A DNA stretch of 64,000 nt, from the NCBI RefSeq assembly GCF_003584125.1, contig NZ_QXFL01000009.1, positions 1 to 64,000 of the forward strand, written 5' to 3'. The notes beneath the pieces were generated by a model. It had not been told where the DNA came from. It did not search any database and saw only the letters and a list, made by a program, of their open reading frames with translations. Of the stretch, positions 17,568-25,925 are shown in pieces. Within the stretch, counting starts at the first letter, position 1; each line of letters starts with the position of its first letter. Source of the stretch: Aurantiacibacter zhengii. Its GTDB lineage: Bacteria; Pseudomonadota; Alphaproteobacteria; Sphingomonadales; Sphingomonadaceae. A program made the position numbers and the translations under genes.

Positions 17568-18869
17568 TCAAGCGGCGGCAGCAGCAGCGGTCGGAGAACT
17601 TTGATCTGGACCCTGCATCACTTGCTTGTAGTGTCGCCAAAACCCTCGATTGGATGTCTCATCGGTCAAATGGCCCACTACGACACCATTATCGTCAGTT
17701 ACCTCTCTTTCGGCGCCACGGCTGAGATCAAGCCAGCCACCCTTTCCGGCCAAGGCGAGCTGCGTCCGCTCCGCGATCACGCTGTCATCAGCGAGCAAAA
17801 ATGCCGTCGGACCCAACGCCCCTTCTGATTGACGCAAGATCCGCTGATTTACATCGTCATCCACGCCTTCGAGATACATCGGCGTGTGGATGTGGAGGCA
17901 TACGCCCGGCGCGACGGGCTCAAACCGAACAATGTTCATTTCCCCGAGGAACAGGTTGGGGAAAATTACCGCATGCGGCGGCCCATCGAGCAATATCTTA
18001 TCACCCTTTTCCTGACCGTACGCTTCCCTGAGGGCTTTTGAATAAGAAGGATACCTATCCTCTGCACAGCCAAACCATTCGAGCGGGCGGGAATATGACG
18101 GCGAAAAGTTCAGCTCAGTGTGACCATTTCCCCAGTCCTTTGCCTCGGATTTCAGACTTTCCTCATCCTGCAGCACCGCTTCGTCATAATTGGATCTGAT
18201 AGCCTGCGCGAAGGAAGGGTGGACGAAGTTCACATGGTAGCCATCGGTGTCATTCTCTGGAAGCATCTTCCAATTGCAGTTCAATTGATGGCGAACCCAA
18301 CCGCCTGATAAATTGATCCTCCCTACCGGCGACATCTCGACCGCACGATCGATCAATTCTGTCGCGCGACCCAGATGGTCGCCCAACGATGGCACAGTGG
18401 GGTTAAAGCTTGCGAACACGAAACCCTGATAGCTGTCCACTTTCGCGAGACGCTCCAGACCGTGACAAGAAAAATCGCCCTTGAAACCGGCTGGATACGG
18501 CACATCAACAAGTCCACCCTTCGTGTCGTAAGCCCAACCATGATACTGGCAGACAAACGCCTTGGCATTGCCACGTTCCTCTTGGCAGATGATATTGCCG
18601 CGATGCGCACAGCGATTGACGATGACGGAGATCTCGCCATCACGACCGCGGACGGCAAAAACCGGGTCGCGCCCCACATTACGCCTTACGAAATCGCCCG
18701 CCTTGGGAATTTCCGAATCGTGACAAATGAAGACCCATCCATTGCGAAAAATGGAGTCCATCTCGGCCTCGAATACCTCGCTGTCGGTGTAGAGAGTAGA
18801 ATGTACGCGGTCGTCGAGAATCAGTTCTTCGAAGCGAATTCCTTCGGATGGCCTTGAATTATCTAGCAC
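17568..18869 (-). CDS. Ring-hydroxylating oxygenase, alpha subunit (Rieske)
   Basis: A 433-residue catalytic subunit. Rieske ligands are Cys87, His89, Cys107 and His110 (C-x-H-x17-C-x2-H). The mononuclear iron site is seen in DGYHVNFVHP with His211 and His216, and the bridging Asp208 precedes it. Length and C-terminal shape match salicylate 1-/5-hydroxylase and anthranilate dioxygenase large subunits more than benzene/naphthalene dioxygenases, which suggests an aromatic acid substrate yielding catechol. That substrate call is an inference. The start is a GTG with GGAGG six bases upstream. It is the first gene of the leftward operon. The C-terminus ends in an alanine run. Confidence 0.9.
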   Translation of the reverse strand: MLDNSRPSEGIRFEELILDDRVHSTLYTDSEVFEAEMDSIFRNGWVFICHDSEIPKAGDFVRRNVGRDPVFAVRGRDGEISVIVNRCAHRGNIICQEERGNAKAFVCQYHGWAYDTKGGLVDVPYPAGFKGDFSCHGLERLAKVDSYQGFVFASFNPTVPSLGDHLGRATELIDRAVEMSPVGRINLSGGWVRHQLNCNWKMLPENDTDGYHVNFVHPSFAQAIRSNYDEAVLQDEESLKSEAKDWGNGHTELNFSPSYSRPLEWFGCAEDRYPSYSKALREAYGQEKGDKILLDGPPHAVIFPNLFLGEMNIVRFEPVAPGVCLHIHTPMYLEGVDDDVNQRILRQSEGALGPTAFLLADDSVIAERTQLALAGKGGWLDLSRGAEREVTDDNGVVVGHLTDETSNRGFWRHYKQVMQGPDQSSPTAAAAAA

Positions 18870-18918
18870 TTTGAGCCTCCTGTCCTTTGTTGCACGCCGC
18901 CTGATGGATGTCGAATCG

Positions 18919-18938
18919 CTAATCGAGCGCTTGATTAG
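18919..18938. promoter_or_regulatory. Imperfect palindrome upstream of the oxygenase operon
   Basis: ctaatcgagcgcttgattag pairs in 18 of 20 bases (arms ctaatc/gattag, centre agcgct). It lies 50-70 bases upstream of the alpha-subunit GTG, where a repressor or activator of the leftward operon could bind. The regulator is unknown; the TetR protein at 21019-21675 is the nearest candidate. Confidence 0.45.
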
Positions 18939-19036
18939 AAGCTAGGTCGCACCTAACAGCTCGTCAAGGGGCCTCCGCCCGTCACTTGTCGGAGATAAGC
19001 GAGGGAAAGAGAGCAACCGTGGCTGAAGCCATTAGT

Positions 19037-19090
19037 GAATATATCTGTATATTCAGATCGGCAATTTTTGCGAAAAATATCACTATATTC
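19037..19090. promoter_or_regulatory. Two direct copies of an AT-rich inverted repeat in the divergent promoter region
   Basis: The first copy, gaatatatctgtatattc (19037-19054), has perfect 7-base arms. A second copy, atatcactatattc (19077-19090), shares the pattern ATATCnnTATATTC. The copies begin 36 bases apart and end 19 bases before the ATG of the rightward CoA ligase gene. This looks like a tandem operator for that gene. Confidence 0.55.
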
Positions 19091-19109
19091 GATTTTTAGG
19101 GAGATCGGA

Positions 19110-20741
19110 ATGACGAAGGGTAGCGGGAATCCAGAGAATATCGGTCACCAGGCCAATTATTCACCGTTGACGCCGTTGAGCTTTCTACAGCGCACCGCAC
19201 AAGTCTTTGGTCATCATGTGGCTGTGATCTTTGAGGAGCGTAGCTGGACCTGGGCGCAATTCGCAAACCGCTGCTACAATCTGGCTGGAGCTCTGGCCGG
19301 AAGAGGCGTTAAAAGCGGCGAGAAAGTTTCGATTTTGGCAGATAATATTCCCGCTGCGCTGGAGGCCAGTTTCGGAATTCCTATGGCGGGGGGTGTCATC
19401 AATGCGATCAACACGCGTCTTGACCCCGATGCAATTGCTTTCATTCTTGAGCATGCAGAAACGCGAGTCTTCCTCGTCGACCGGCACTATGCAAAGGTTG
19501 CCGGTGAAGCGATTTCCAATTGCACACGCAACCTTCTGGTGATCGACATTGAGGACGCGGCGAGCGGCAGCAAACCTACTTTTGCGCAATTATCCTACGA
19601 GGAATTCCTGAGCGAGGCGATCACCGATCTACCAGCGCCCAATCTGAACGAACTTGATCCGATCGCTCTTAACTATACCTCTGGCACAACCGGTGATCCC
19701 AAAGGCGTTTTACTTCATCATCGCGGGGCTTATCTGAACGCAATAGGCAACTCGCTTTCGTGGGGGTTGCCACGGTTCTGCGTTTACCTCTGGTCCCTTC
19801 CCCTGTTTCATTGCAATGGCTGGTGCTTTCCCTGGACAATCGCATTGCAGGCGGGAGTGAATGTTTGCGTTCGCGGGGTCGATCCCAACGCGCTTCTCGA
19901 TTTGATTGAGAAGCACAAGGTTACACATTTGTGCGGGGCGCCGATCGTAGTGAGAATGCTGGTCGATGCCGCCAACGCAATCACCACTGAGCGGGCACCC
20001 CTCTCCATTATGACGGCGGGTGCTGCGCCCCCCTCGTCCTTGTTGGCCAAGGCCAGTGCGACCGGCTTCGATATCACACATACATACGGGTTGACTGAAG
20101 TCTACGGACCCTGTGCTGTCTGTGAATGGCACCCGGAGTGGGATGCGTTATCTCAAGACGAGCAGGCCACGCTGATGGCGCGTCAAGGCGTCGGCTACCC
20201 AGTTGTGGAAGAGATAGCTGTAATAAATCCCGAGACAATGCTGCCGGTTCCACAAGATGGCGTGACGATCGGGGAAGTCATGTTCCGAGGTAACGTGGTA
20301 ATGACTGGTTACTATAAAAACCCCGAAGCAACACGGGAAGCGCTCTCTGGCGGCTATTTCCACAGCGGCGATCTGGCCGTCTGGTACCCCGGCGGCTACG
20401 TAGAGATCAAAGATCGTTCCAAAGATATCATTATATCCGGCGGAGAGAATATCTCCAGCATTGAGATAGAAGAAGTTCTATATAAACATCCCGCTGTTTC
20501 CGCAGCAGCGGTAGTGGCCGCCCCCCATGAAAAGTGGGGGGAAACGCCACACGCTTTCATCGAAACTGTCGCAAACAAAAGCGCTGACCCCGACGAGATT
20601 ATTGCCTTTTGTCGAGACCATCTCGCTCATTTCAAATGCCCGACCCGCGTCACTCTTCAAGAGCTTCCCAAGACAGCCACAGGAAAGATCCAGAAATACG
20701 AACTTCGCGAAAAGGCGAAGGCCTTGTCACCCTTTTCTTGA
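19110..20741 (+). CDS. Acyl-CoA synthetase (AMP-forming), divergent from the operon
   Basis: A 543-residue adenylate-forming enzyme of the fatty-acyl/aryl-CoA synthetase type. It carries the P-loop LNYTSGTTGDPKGV near residue 185, THTYGLTEVYGP, the Asp in FHSGDLAVWYPGG, the hinge IKDRSKDIIISGGENISS and the catalytic Lys in LPKTATGKIQKYELR near the end. A start at 19110 is chosen because AGGGAG lies six bases upstream; longer readings run through the operator-like repeats. It is divergent from the oxygenase operon and probably regulated with it. Substrate unknown: medium-chain or aryl-alkanoic acid. Confidence 0.9.
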   Translation: MTKGSGNPENIGHQANYSPLTPLSFLQRTAQVFGHHVAVIFEERSWTWAQFANRCYNLAGALAGRGVKSGEKVSILADNIPAALEASFGIPMAGGVINAINTRLDPDAIAFILEHAETRVFLVDRHYAKVAGEAISNCTRNLLVIDIEDAASGSKPTFAQLSYEEFLSEAITDLPAPNLNELDPIALNYTSGTTGDPKGVLLHHRGAYLNAIGNSLSWGLPRFCVYLWSLPLFHCNGWCFPWTIALQAGVNVCVRGVDPNALLDLIEKHKVTHLCGAPIVVRMLVDAANAITTERAPLSIMTAGAAPPSSLLAKASATGFDITHTYGLTEVYGPCAVCEWHPEWDALSQDEQATLMARQGVGYPVVEEIAVINPETMLPVPQDGVTIGEVMFRGNVVMTGYYKNPEATREALSGGYFHSGDLAVWYPGGYVEIKDRSKDIIISGGENISSIEIEEVLYKHPAVSAAAVVAAPHEKWGETPHAFIETVANKSADPDEIIAFCRDHLAHFKCPTRVTLQELPKTATGKIQKYELREKAKALSPFS

Positions 20742-21018
20742 ATTTCTTGCGTGAGAAATTGGCGAGCGTCTTGTTGAGCGCGGATCGGGATAGAAAGCGA
20801 TGGCTTCAATCGTCGACGGTCAAGATGGAATGAATGCGCCAGCCCGGTCCTGGACCCTCTACCAGCGCTTGAGCGTGGGGCCCGGTTCCAGGCAGGGTCA
20901 TTCTCTTGTGCAAGGATGCAGATTGGAAAAATTGCGGATCATGTCAGCCTCGCTGAAGGATGCATGGGTCCGCGCTAGATCTGTAGCGCAAAAACAGTAA
21001 GGCCCTCTTATTTCTACA

Positions 21019-21675
21019 TCAATCTACGTCTTTCGGCTTGTCGCCGCTCTTCTCCGCAGCACAAAGTTTGTGAAACTCTTCTTCATCTAGATTGAGCGCA
21101 ATTGAACAGAAGAGGTTGGCGGCACTTGCAAGTTGAGAAGATTCTGTGAGGTTTTTTCGGGCGGGGCCCCAATTCAGTGCAGCAAGCATGTAAAGCCGAC
21201 AACGCTCTGGATCGCTGAGCAGGTACTGATTTGATTTGAGTTCGTTCAGAACCTGCATCCACACCTCGCGATACTGTTGGTTGACTGTGCGCAATCGGTC
21301 CCTTGCATCGGGAGAAAGCAATTTCCAATCTCGAAAGGAGACATCATGAGCTGAACCCAACGGTCCCATTATAGCCGTAAGGTGCGCAAGGGCGAGAGCC
21401 TGGAATCTAGACAAGGGGCCCGTTGCGGTTGAAAGATGTTCGTGAACAATTTGCAGTCCAGACTTCATCGCCTGCGAAATTATTTCTTCGAGCAAGTCTT
21501 CTTTACTTTTAAAGTAGTAAAAGATGCTGCCGGAGGTCAGGCCCGTAGCATCTGCAATCTGTCTCACTGTAGCGCCCTGATATCCATTTTTCTGGAAGAG
21601 CAGCGCCGCCGCCTGTAAGAGCTGTTCACGGCGGAGGTTGGGCTCACTATCACAGGCGAGATTTTGACGTGCCAT
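21019..21675 (-). CDS. TetR-family transcriptional regulator
   Basis: A 218-residue regulator. The N-terminal DNA-binding helix-turn-helix is clear: REQLLQAAALLFQKNGYQGA, then VRQIADATGLTSGSIFYYFKSKEDLL. The C-terminal ligand domain is not assignable to a substrate; regulators of this build often control acyl-CoA or aromatic catabolism. It follows the CoA ligase gene convergently and is the only regulator in the catabolic island, so it is the best candidate to control the divergent promoters at 18870-19109. A TGATGCATCA palindrome lies 33 bases upstream of its start. Confidence 0.92.
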   Translation of the reverse strand: MARQNLACDSEPNLRREQLLQAAALLFQKNGYQGATVRQIADATGLTSGSIFYYFKSKEDLLEEIISQAMKSGLQIVHEHLSTATGPLSRFQALALAHLTAIMGPLGSAHDVSFRDWKLLSPDARDRLRTVNQQYREVWMQVLNELKSNQYLLSDPERCRLYMLAALNWGPARKNLTESSQLASAANLFCSIALNLDEEEFHKLCAAEKSGDKPKDVD

Positions 21676-21707
21676 TATCGGCCTTTCGTATCGCTTTTTG
21701 GTCTAGG

Positions 21708-21717
21708 TGATGCATCA
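21708..21717. promoter_or_regulatory. Palindrome upstream of the tetR gene
   Basis: tgatgcatca is a perfect 10-base palindrome 33 bases before the tetR start and could be an autoregulatory operator. It does not resemble the repeats at 19037-19090. Chance occurrence is possible. Confidence 0.3.
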
Positions 21718-21986
21718 TTTAGTGGTCTTTTCAGTCTTGACACGGAAACGGACGAACACAGCGGAGCAGGAAACCGCTATTACTCGCGAGATAGAGGCGG
21801 ATATTGCAAGGATGTCATACCGGCAATGCACTCATGATACCATCAGGCAAGCTCAATCAGCCATAAATCTACGGCTGCGCCCAGAGGTTCGCGTGAACAA
21901 AACACCCCAACCAAGTCAGTCGTCAGAACATCTGGCACAATTCGCGGCGTAAATTAGCGAAGCGTCGGCCTTGTCTGGGGTTGATG

Positions 21987-22185
21987 TTAGGCGGCAAGCT
22001 TGCGGTGCTGCAAGCGCCGATGTGCGATGGTGTTGCGTTTGATCCTTTCTCGTTGTTGGATGATGGCTGGAGCTCTGCCGAAGTAGGCGTCTGCGGGCGT
22101 CACGTTGCTCAGGCTCTCATGGTAGCGCTGGTGATTGTAATGCTCAACGAAGGCCTCGATCTGCGCCTGTTGATTTTCGCTGAGA
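21987..22185 (-). pseudogene. IS3-family transposase, C-terminal remnant
   Basis: The minus strand reads ENQQAQIEAFVEHYNHQRYH, then ESLSNVTPADAYFGRA and RRLQHRKLAA before a stop at 21987-21989. These are the last 65 residues of an IS3-group OrfB transposase, after its final catalytic Glu. The upstream part is absent because IS21-type sequence begins at about 22186. Non-functional. Confidence 0.8.
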
Positions 22186-22234
22186 TGTGACCCGGGTTGC
22201 GGGAGGGTTATTTTCTCCCGGCTTCGGATTTGGT

Positions 22235-23010
22235 CTAGTGTTGTGTGGTCTCCTTTTTCTGTTTGCTCTTGGCAGCGGATGCCTTGAAGCGGAAGCTGTT
22301 ATTGCCGGTTTCGAAGATGTGGCAGTGATGGGGTCAGTCGGTCGAGCAATGCAGTGGTCATCTTGGCATCGCCGAACACGCTGGCCCATTCCGAGAAGCT
22401 CAGGTTGCTCGTGATGACGACGCTGGTGCGCTCGTAGAGTTTGCTGAGCAGGTGGAACAGCAATGCCCGCCTGACGGGCTGAACGGCAGATATCCAAGCT
22501 CGTCGAGGATCACGAGGTCGAGCCGCAGAAGCCGCTCGGCAAGCTGGCCAGCCTTGTTCATCACTTTTTCCTGCTCCAGCGCGTTTACCAGATCGACCGT
22601 GGAAGAGAAGCGCACCTTTTTGCGGTGGTGCTCGACTGCCTAAACTCCCAGCGCAGTGGCGATATGGGTCTTGCCGGTGCCCGGGCCACCGATCAGAACG
22701 ACGTTGTGGGCGCCATCGATAAACTCGCCGCGATGGAGCTGGCGGATCATGGCCTCGTTCGCTTCGCTGGACGCAAAATCGAAGGTGGCCAGATCCACGT
22801 AGGCCGGGAAGCGGGCGGCCTTCATCTGGTAGGCGATCGAGCGAACCTCGCGTTCGGCTACCTCGGCCTTGAGCAGCTGGGAAAGGATCGGAACCGCCGT
22901 ACCGAAGGCTGGGGCTCCCTGCTCGATCAGGTCGTCGGCAGCCTGCGCCATGCCGTACATCTTCAGGCCACGCAGCATGACCACCACAGCCGCGCTGGCA
23001 GGATCATGAC
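22235..23010 (-). pseudogene. istB: IstB ATPase of an IS21-family element, inactivated
   Basis: The helper ATPase of IS21. Walker A is [16 protein letters not shown] and Walker B is [15 protein letters not shown]. The frame carries a TAG stop in place of the usual Gln directly after ATALGV (near 22640), and a frameshift near 22462 after LPFSPSGG moves the C-terminus ([16 protein letters not shown], then [11 protein letters not shown]) to another frame, which ends with TAG at 22235-22237. The two lesions show it is dead. Confidence 0.85.
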
Positions 23011-23520
23011 GCAAGGCGAAGATCCTTTCCGCGCAGGGTATCGTATCGTGCCACATTGGCCTTTGGCTCGCGGTTCAGGCTGAACGCCTGCGGGGCATCG
23101 ATCACCTCGACACTGCTCGGCTTATCATCGATCAGCCGATGCAGCAGGTTGACGATATGGTCTTGGTGGGAACGCCGGCTTCCAGCGCCAGCTCGACCGC
23201 ACATAGCACCGCCTGCTCATCGGGATGCAGAAACAGCGAGAGGATATCGACCATCTCCCTGTCGCCGCCGGGGTGCTGAGAAGGTGTGACTGCAACTGGC
23301 GGAAGGCATCGGGCATCCCGGTAAAGGGGGCGCCGTTGCGCAGGGCTCCGGGCTTGCGCTGGATTACTGCGAGATAATGCCGCCAGTATAGACTGTCTGG
23401 CCCCGCAGATGATGCGCCCGCGTGATAAGCTGCCGATGTTCGCATAGCACCTGCCCTTCGGCGGCGATGACAATACGGTCGGGATAGATCCGCAGACTTA
23501 CGGGCCGGCTCGCGAAGGAT
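23004..23520 (-). pseudogene. istA: IstA transposase of IS21, C-terminal remnant with frameshifts
   Basis: Pieces of the IstA C-terminal domain occur in three successive minus frames: EHRQLITRAHHLRGQTVYW and VIQRKPGALRNGAPF, then EMVDILSLFLHPDEQAVLCA, then VNLLHRLIDDKPSSVEV to ANVARYDTLRGKD. At least two frameshifts separate them, and the catalytic core is missing. It lies directly upstream of the broken istB in the order usual for IS21. Confidence 0.8.
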
Positions 23521-23523
23521 CCT

Positions 23524-23647
23524 GGTCACGTCTGGAGCTATGACTTCGTCATGGATCGCACGCATGACGGAAAGGTGTTCCGCATGCTGACGGTGATCGA
23601 TGAGCACACGAGGCAGTGCCTGGCGATCCATGTCCAGCCGCGAGCGT
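23524..23647 (+). pseudogene. IS3-family transposase internal fragment
   Basis: The plus strand encodes GHVWSYDFVMDRTHDGKVF and RMLTVIDEHTRQCLAIHV, the region around the first catalytic Asp of an IS3-type OrfB. It joins without a stop to unrelated relaxase sequence after about 23647, so only some 41 codons remain. Confidence 0.75.
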
Positions 23648-23656
23648 GGGAAGGAC

Positions 23657-24373
23657 ATGGCGGGCGACTACAAGCCCGAACAGGCTTTCGCTGAACTGCG
23701 CGGTATCAGCTTCCGCGAGCGGGTCTCGGAGATGGTTCGGCAGGCGCCGGAGAAGGCGAAATCCATCTTCGGAAACTTCCGCCCGCAAGCCCGACAACTT
23801 GAGCCGCTTCCAGTGCAGCCGAACACGCAGAACGAGCAACGCCGCGCGGTCGAACGCTTTGCCCGTGCGCTTGGCGATATCGGCACGATGCAGGCGCAGG
23901 GCTTGCCCGTCCTGCCGCATCAGAAAGACGCGCTGGAGAAGGCAGGAAAGACGCTCGAAGCGATCCGGCCCCATGCCGCCACCGACCTCGCCAAGGCGCT
24001 TGAGCGGCGTCCTGAGCTGATTGCAGCGGCAGCTGGCGGACGCAGCCAGGAAGCCATGCGCGCCATACAGCACGAAGCCGCCGTGCGCACCGATCCGGCG
24101 CTGCGAACAGAGCGCTTTGTCAGCGACTGGCAGGGTTTGAGCACGGCGCGGAAGCAGCTTGAACAGCAGGGCGACCGTGCGGGCGCTGCCCGCGTGTCCG
24201 CCAAGCTGATGGAGCTGGCAAAGGGACTTGAACGCGATCCGCAGGTCGAAAGCCTGCTGCGCGGCAAGACGCGCGAACTCGGCATCGATCCGAAGCCCGA
24301 ACGCAGCATCGCCAATGAACTCACTGCAACCCTCGCCCGCGAGCGCACCCGCGCTTTCGACATGGGCATTTAG
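23657..24373 (+). pseudogene. Ti-type conjugative relaxase TraA, C-terminal fragment
   Basis: A 238-residue open frame matching the extreme C-terminus of plasmid/ICE relaxases of the TraA (MobA/MobL plus helicase) type from sphingomonads: MAGDYKPEQAFAELRGI, then a helical region with RAIQHEAAVRTDPALRTERF, and the terminal PERSIANELTATL. Full proteins are around 1000 residues; the relaxase and helicase domains are missing. Upstream it abuts an IS3 fragment, so truncation by transposition is likely. It may still be translated from the ATG at 23657, but it cannot nick DNA. Confidence 0.75.
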
Positions 24374-24383
24374 GAGAACCGAC

Positions 24384-25154
24384 ATGGAAGACGACCACAT
24401 CGAAGAAGTGCAACTGGACCTCGATGTTGAGGAACCGCCTGCCCCGGCACCACAACCGGAGGCAGCGACAGAAACCGATCCGGCAACCGAAGCCTTCGCC
24501 CGCCTCGAAGGCGAAATGGCGATGGTACGCCATACGGTCCAGAACATGGCCAGGGAGCGCGCCGACATCGTGATCCCTGACTACACGGCTACGCTCGGCC
24601 AGATGGCCGATCAGCTGGCACAGGTCTCCAAGACGTTGAGCACAATTGGCAACAAGCCTGCCATCGATCTGACGCCGGAAGACATCGCGGTTCAGATCAA
24701 GCGCGCTTCCCACGACATGCTGCGCGACTCCAGCGACCTGTTCCGGCAGGGCCGCAAAGATCTGGAGCTTGCAACCGGTCGGCTCGCTGCAATTGTCGGT
24801 CGTGTCCGCACCGAGGACGAGCAGAAGCGCCAGACCTGGCGCTTTGCGGGCGTGGGGTTAGCTGCCGGGATCATGCTTTGGGCGATTCTTCCCGGCACCA
24901 TCGCCCGCGCCATGCCCGAAAGCTGGCAATGGCCCGAAAGGATCGCTCGCAAGGCGGTTGGCGAACCGACCATTTTGGAAGCGGGCATACGGTTGATCCG
25001 GTCACAGAACCCGGAAGCGTGGGAAGAATTGGCGGCAGCGCAGCGCATCTTCAGCGCAAACCGTGAAGCCTTCGAACGCTGCATTGAAAAAGCGGGTAAG
25101 GTTGAGCGCTCGGTCGGTTGTGAGTTTCAGATCGAGCCGCAAGGACGCCCATGA
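24384..25154 (+). CDS. DUF6118 family protein
   Basis: A 256-residue protein starting ten bases after the TraA fragment, with an AGGAG site in between. The acidic Pro-rich N-terminus (residues 1-35) is followed by a helical coiled-coil-like part and one transmembrane segment (GVGLAAGIMLWAILPGTI, near residue 158), then a soluble tail with Cys residues. Genes of this type typically follow traA in sphingomonad plasmids and ICEs, which supports a conjugative origin for the region. Molecular function is unknown. Confidence 0.7.
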   Translation: MEDDHIEEVQLDLDVEEPPAPAPQPEAATETDPATEAFARLEGEMAMVRHTVQNMARERADIVIPDYTATLGQMADQLAQVSKTLSTIGNKPAIDLTPEDIAVQIKRASHDMLRDSSDLFRQGRKDLELATGRLAAIVGRVRTEDEQKRQTWRFAGVGLAAGIMLWAILPGTIARAMPESWQWPERIARKAVGEPTILEAGIRLIRSQNPEAWEELAAAQRIFSANREAFERCIEKAGKVERSVGCEFQIEPQGRP

Positions 25155-25216
25155 AATTCCTATCCATTGGTTTCTATCCGGTCTCGAAATCTTGCTCGAT
25201 CCCTTCTCCAGATAGG

Positions 25217-25882
25217 CTATAGCGCTTCCATTCGCAGGTAAGGCAGGCAAGTCGCCTCTATGGTCGCAATTGACGTGTCAATCGCATCCGACACCTCGTT
25301 TTCCTCGCCCGCGGTGCGCTTGTTGGCGGCAAACAATGCCCGGCGAATCTTGACCGTGAAATCGCGGTCGGTGCCGTTGTAATCGTCAACGTAGGCGTCG
25401 GCGTATGTCCGCACGATATGGAATTGATGGTGCAGCGTCTCGATCGCGTTTTCCAAGGCCTCGCCGAAGAGCGCGCGCGCCATCGGCAGGCAATCCTCTA
25501 GCTTCGTCCGATCGTCGAGCAATTGATTGGCCCGCATGTAATAGGCTTGAGCGGTGATGAGACGCTTTTGCTTTTCCTCGACGATGCTGTTTCGCCATTT
25601 CGGCTCACTGCTGTTCAATTTTTCTTCTGCTGCCGCTAGCTCCCCTCCAGACATCCATGGCGATCGAAGGTATCCCAGCGCACGCCTCGCGTTGTAGGCC
25701 GCGTGCAGGATGACCTCGGCTTGATCCCGATTCCGCTCTGCCAGCTTTTGATGCTTCCAAGCTGACAAGCCCATCCTTGCGGCAGCATAGACGGCGACCG
25801 CCCCGCCAAGCGTTCCCACACCTTGCATCATCGTCCCGGTGGCGGCCCAATCAATATTCGTCCAAGATTCCACAAGGCACAT
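25217..25882 (-). CDS. Uncharacterised protein with one N-terminal membrane segment
   Basis: A 221-residue protein not recognised as any named family. Residues 10-35 (GTMMQGVGTLGGAVAVYAAA) form a probable membrane helix, followed by the basic WKHQKLAERNRDQAEVI and a long helical cytoplasmic part with AYNARRALGYLRSP and HHQFHIVRTYADAYV. This layout is common among accessory proteins of mobile islands. The ATG at 25882 is used, with GGGGCGAG just upstream; a GTG two codons earlier is possible. It lies 44 bases after the PIN-like gene on the same strand and is probably co-transcribed. Confidence 0.65.
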   Translation of the reverse strand: MCLVESWTNIDWAATGTMMQGVGTLGGAVAVYAAARMGLSAWKHQKLAERNRDQAEVILHAAYNARRALGYLRSPWMSGGELAAAEEKLNSSEPKWRNSIVEEKQKRLITAQAYYMRANQLLDDRTKLEDCLPMARALFGEALENAIETLHHQFHIVRTYADAYVDDYNGTDRDFTVKIRRALFAANKRTAGEENEVSDAIDTSIATIEATCLPYLRMEAL

Positions 25883-25925
25883 CGTCACTCGCCCCTGATT
25901 TGATCGCCTGATTGCAGCTCTAGCC

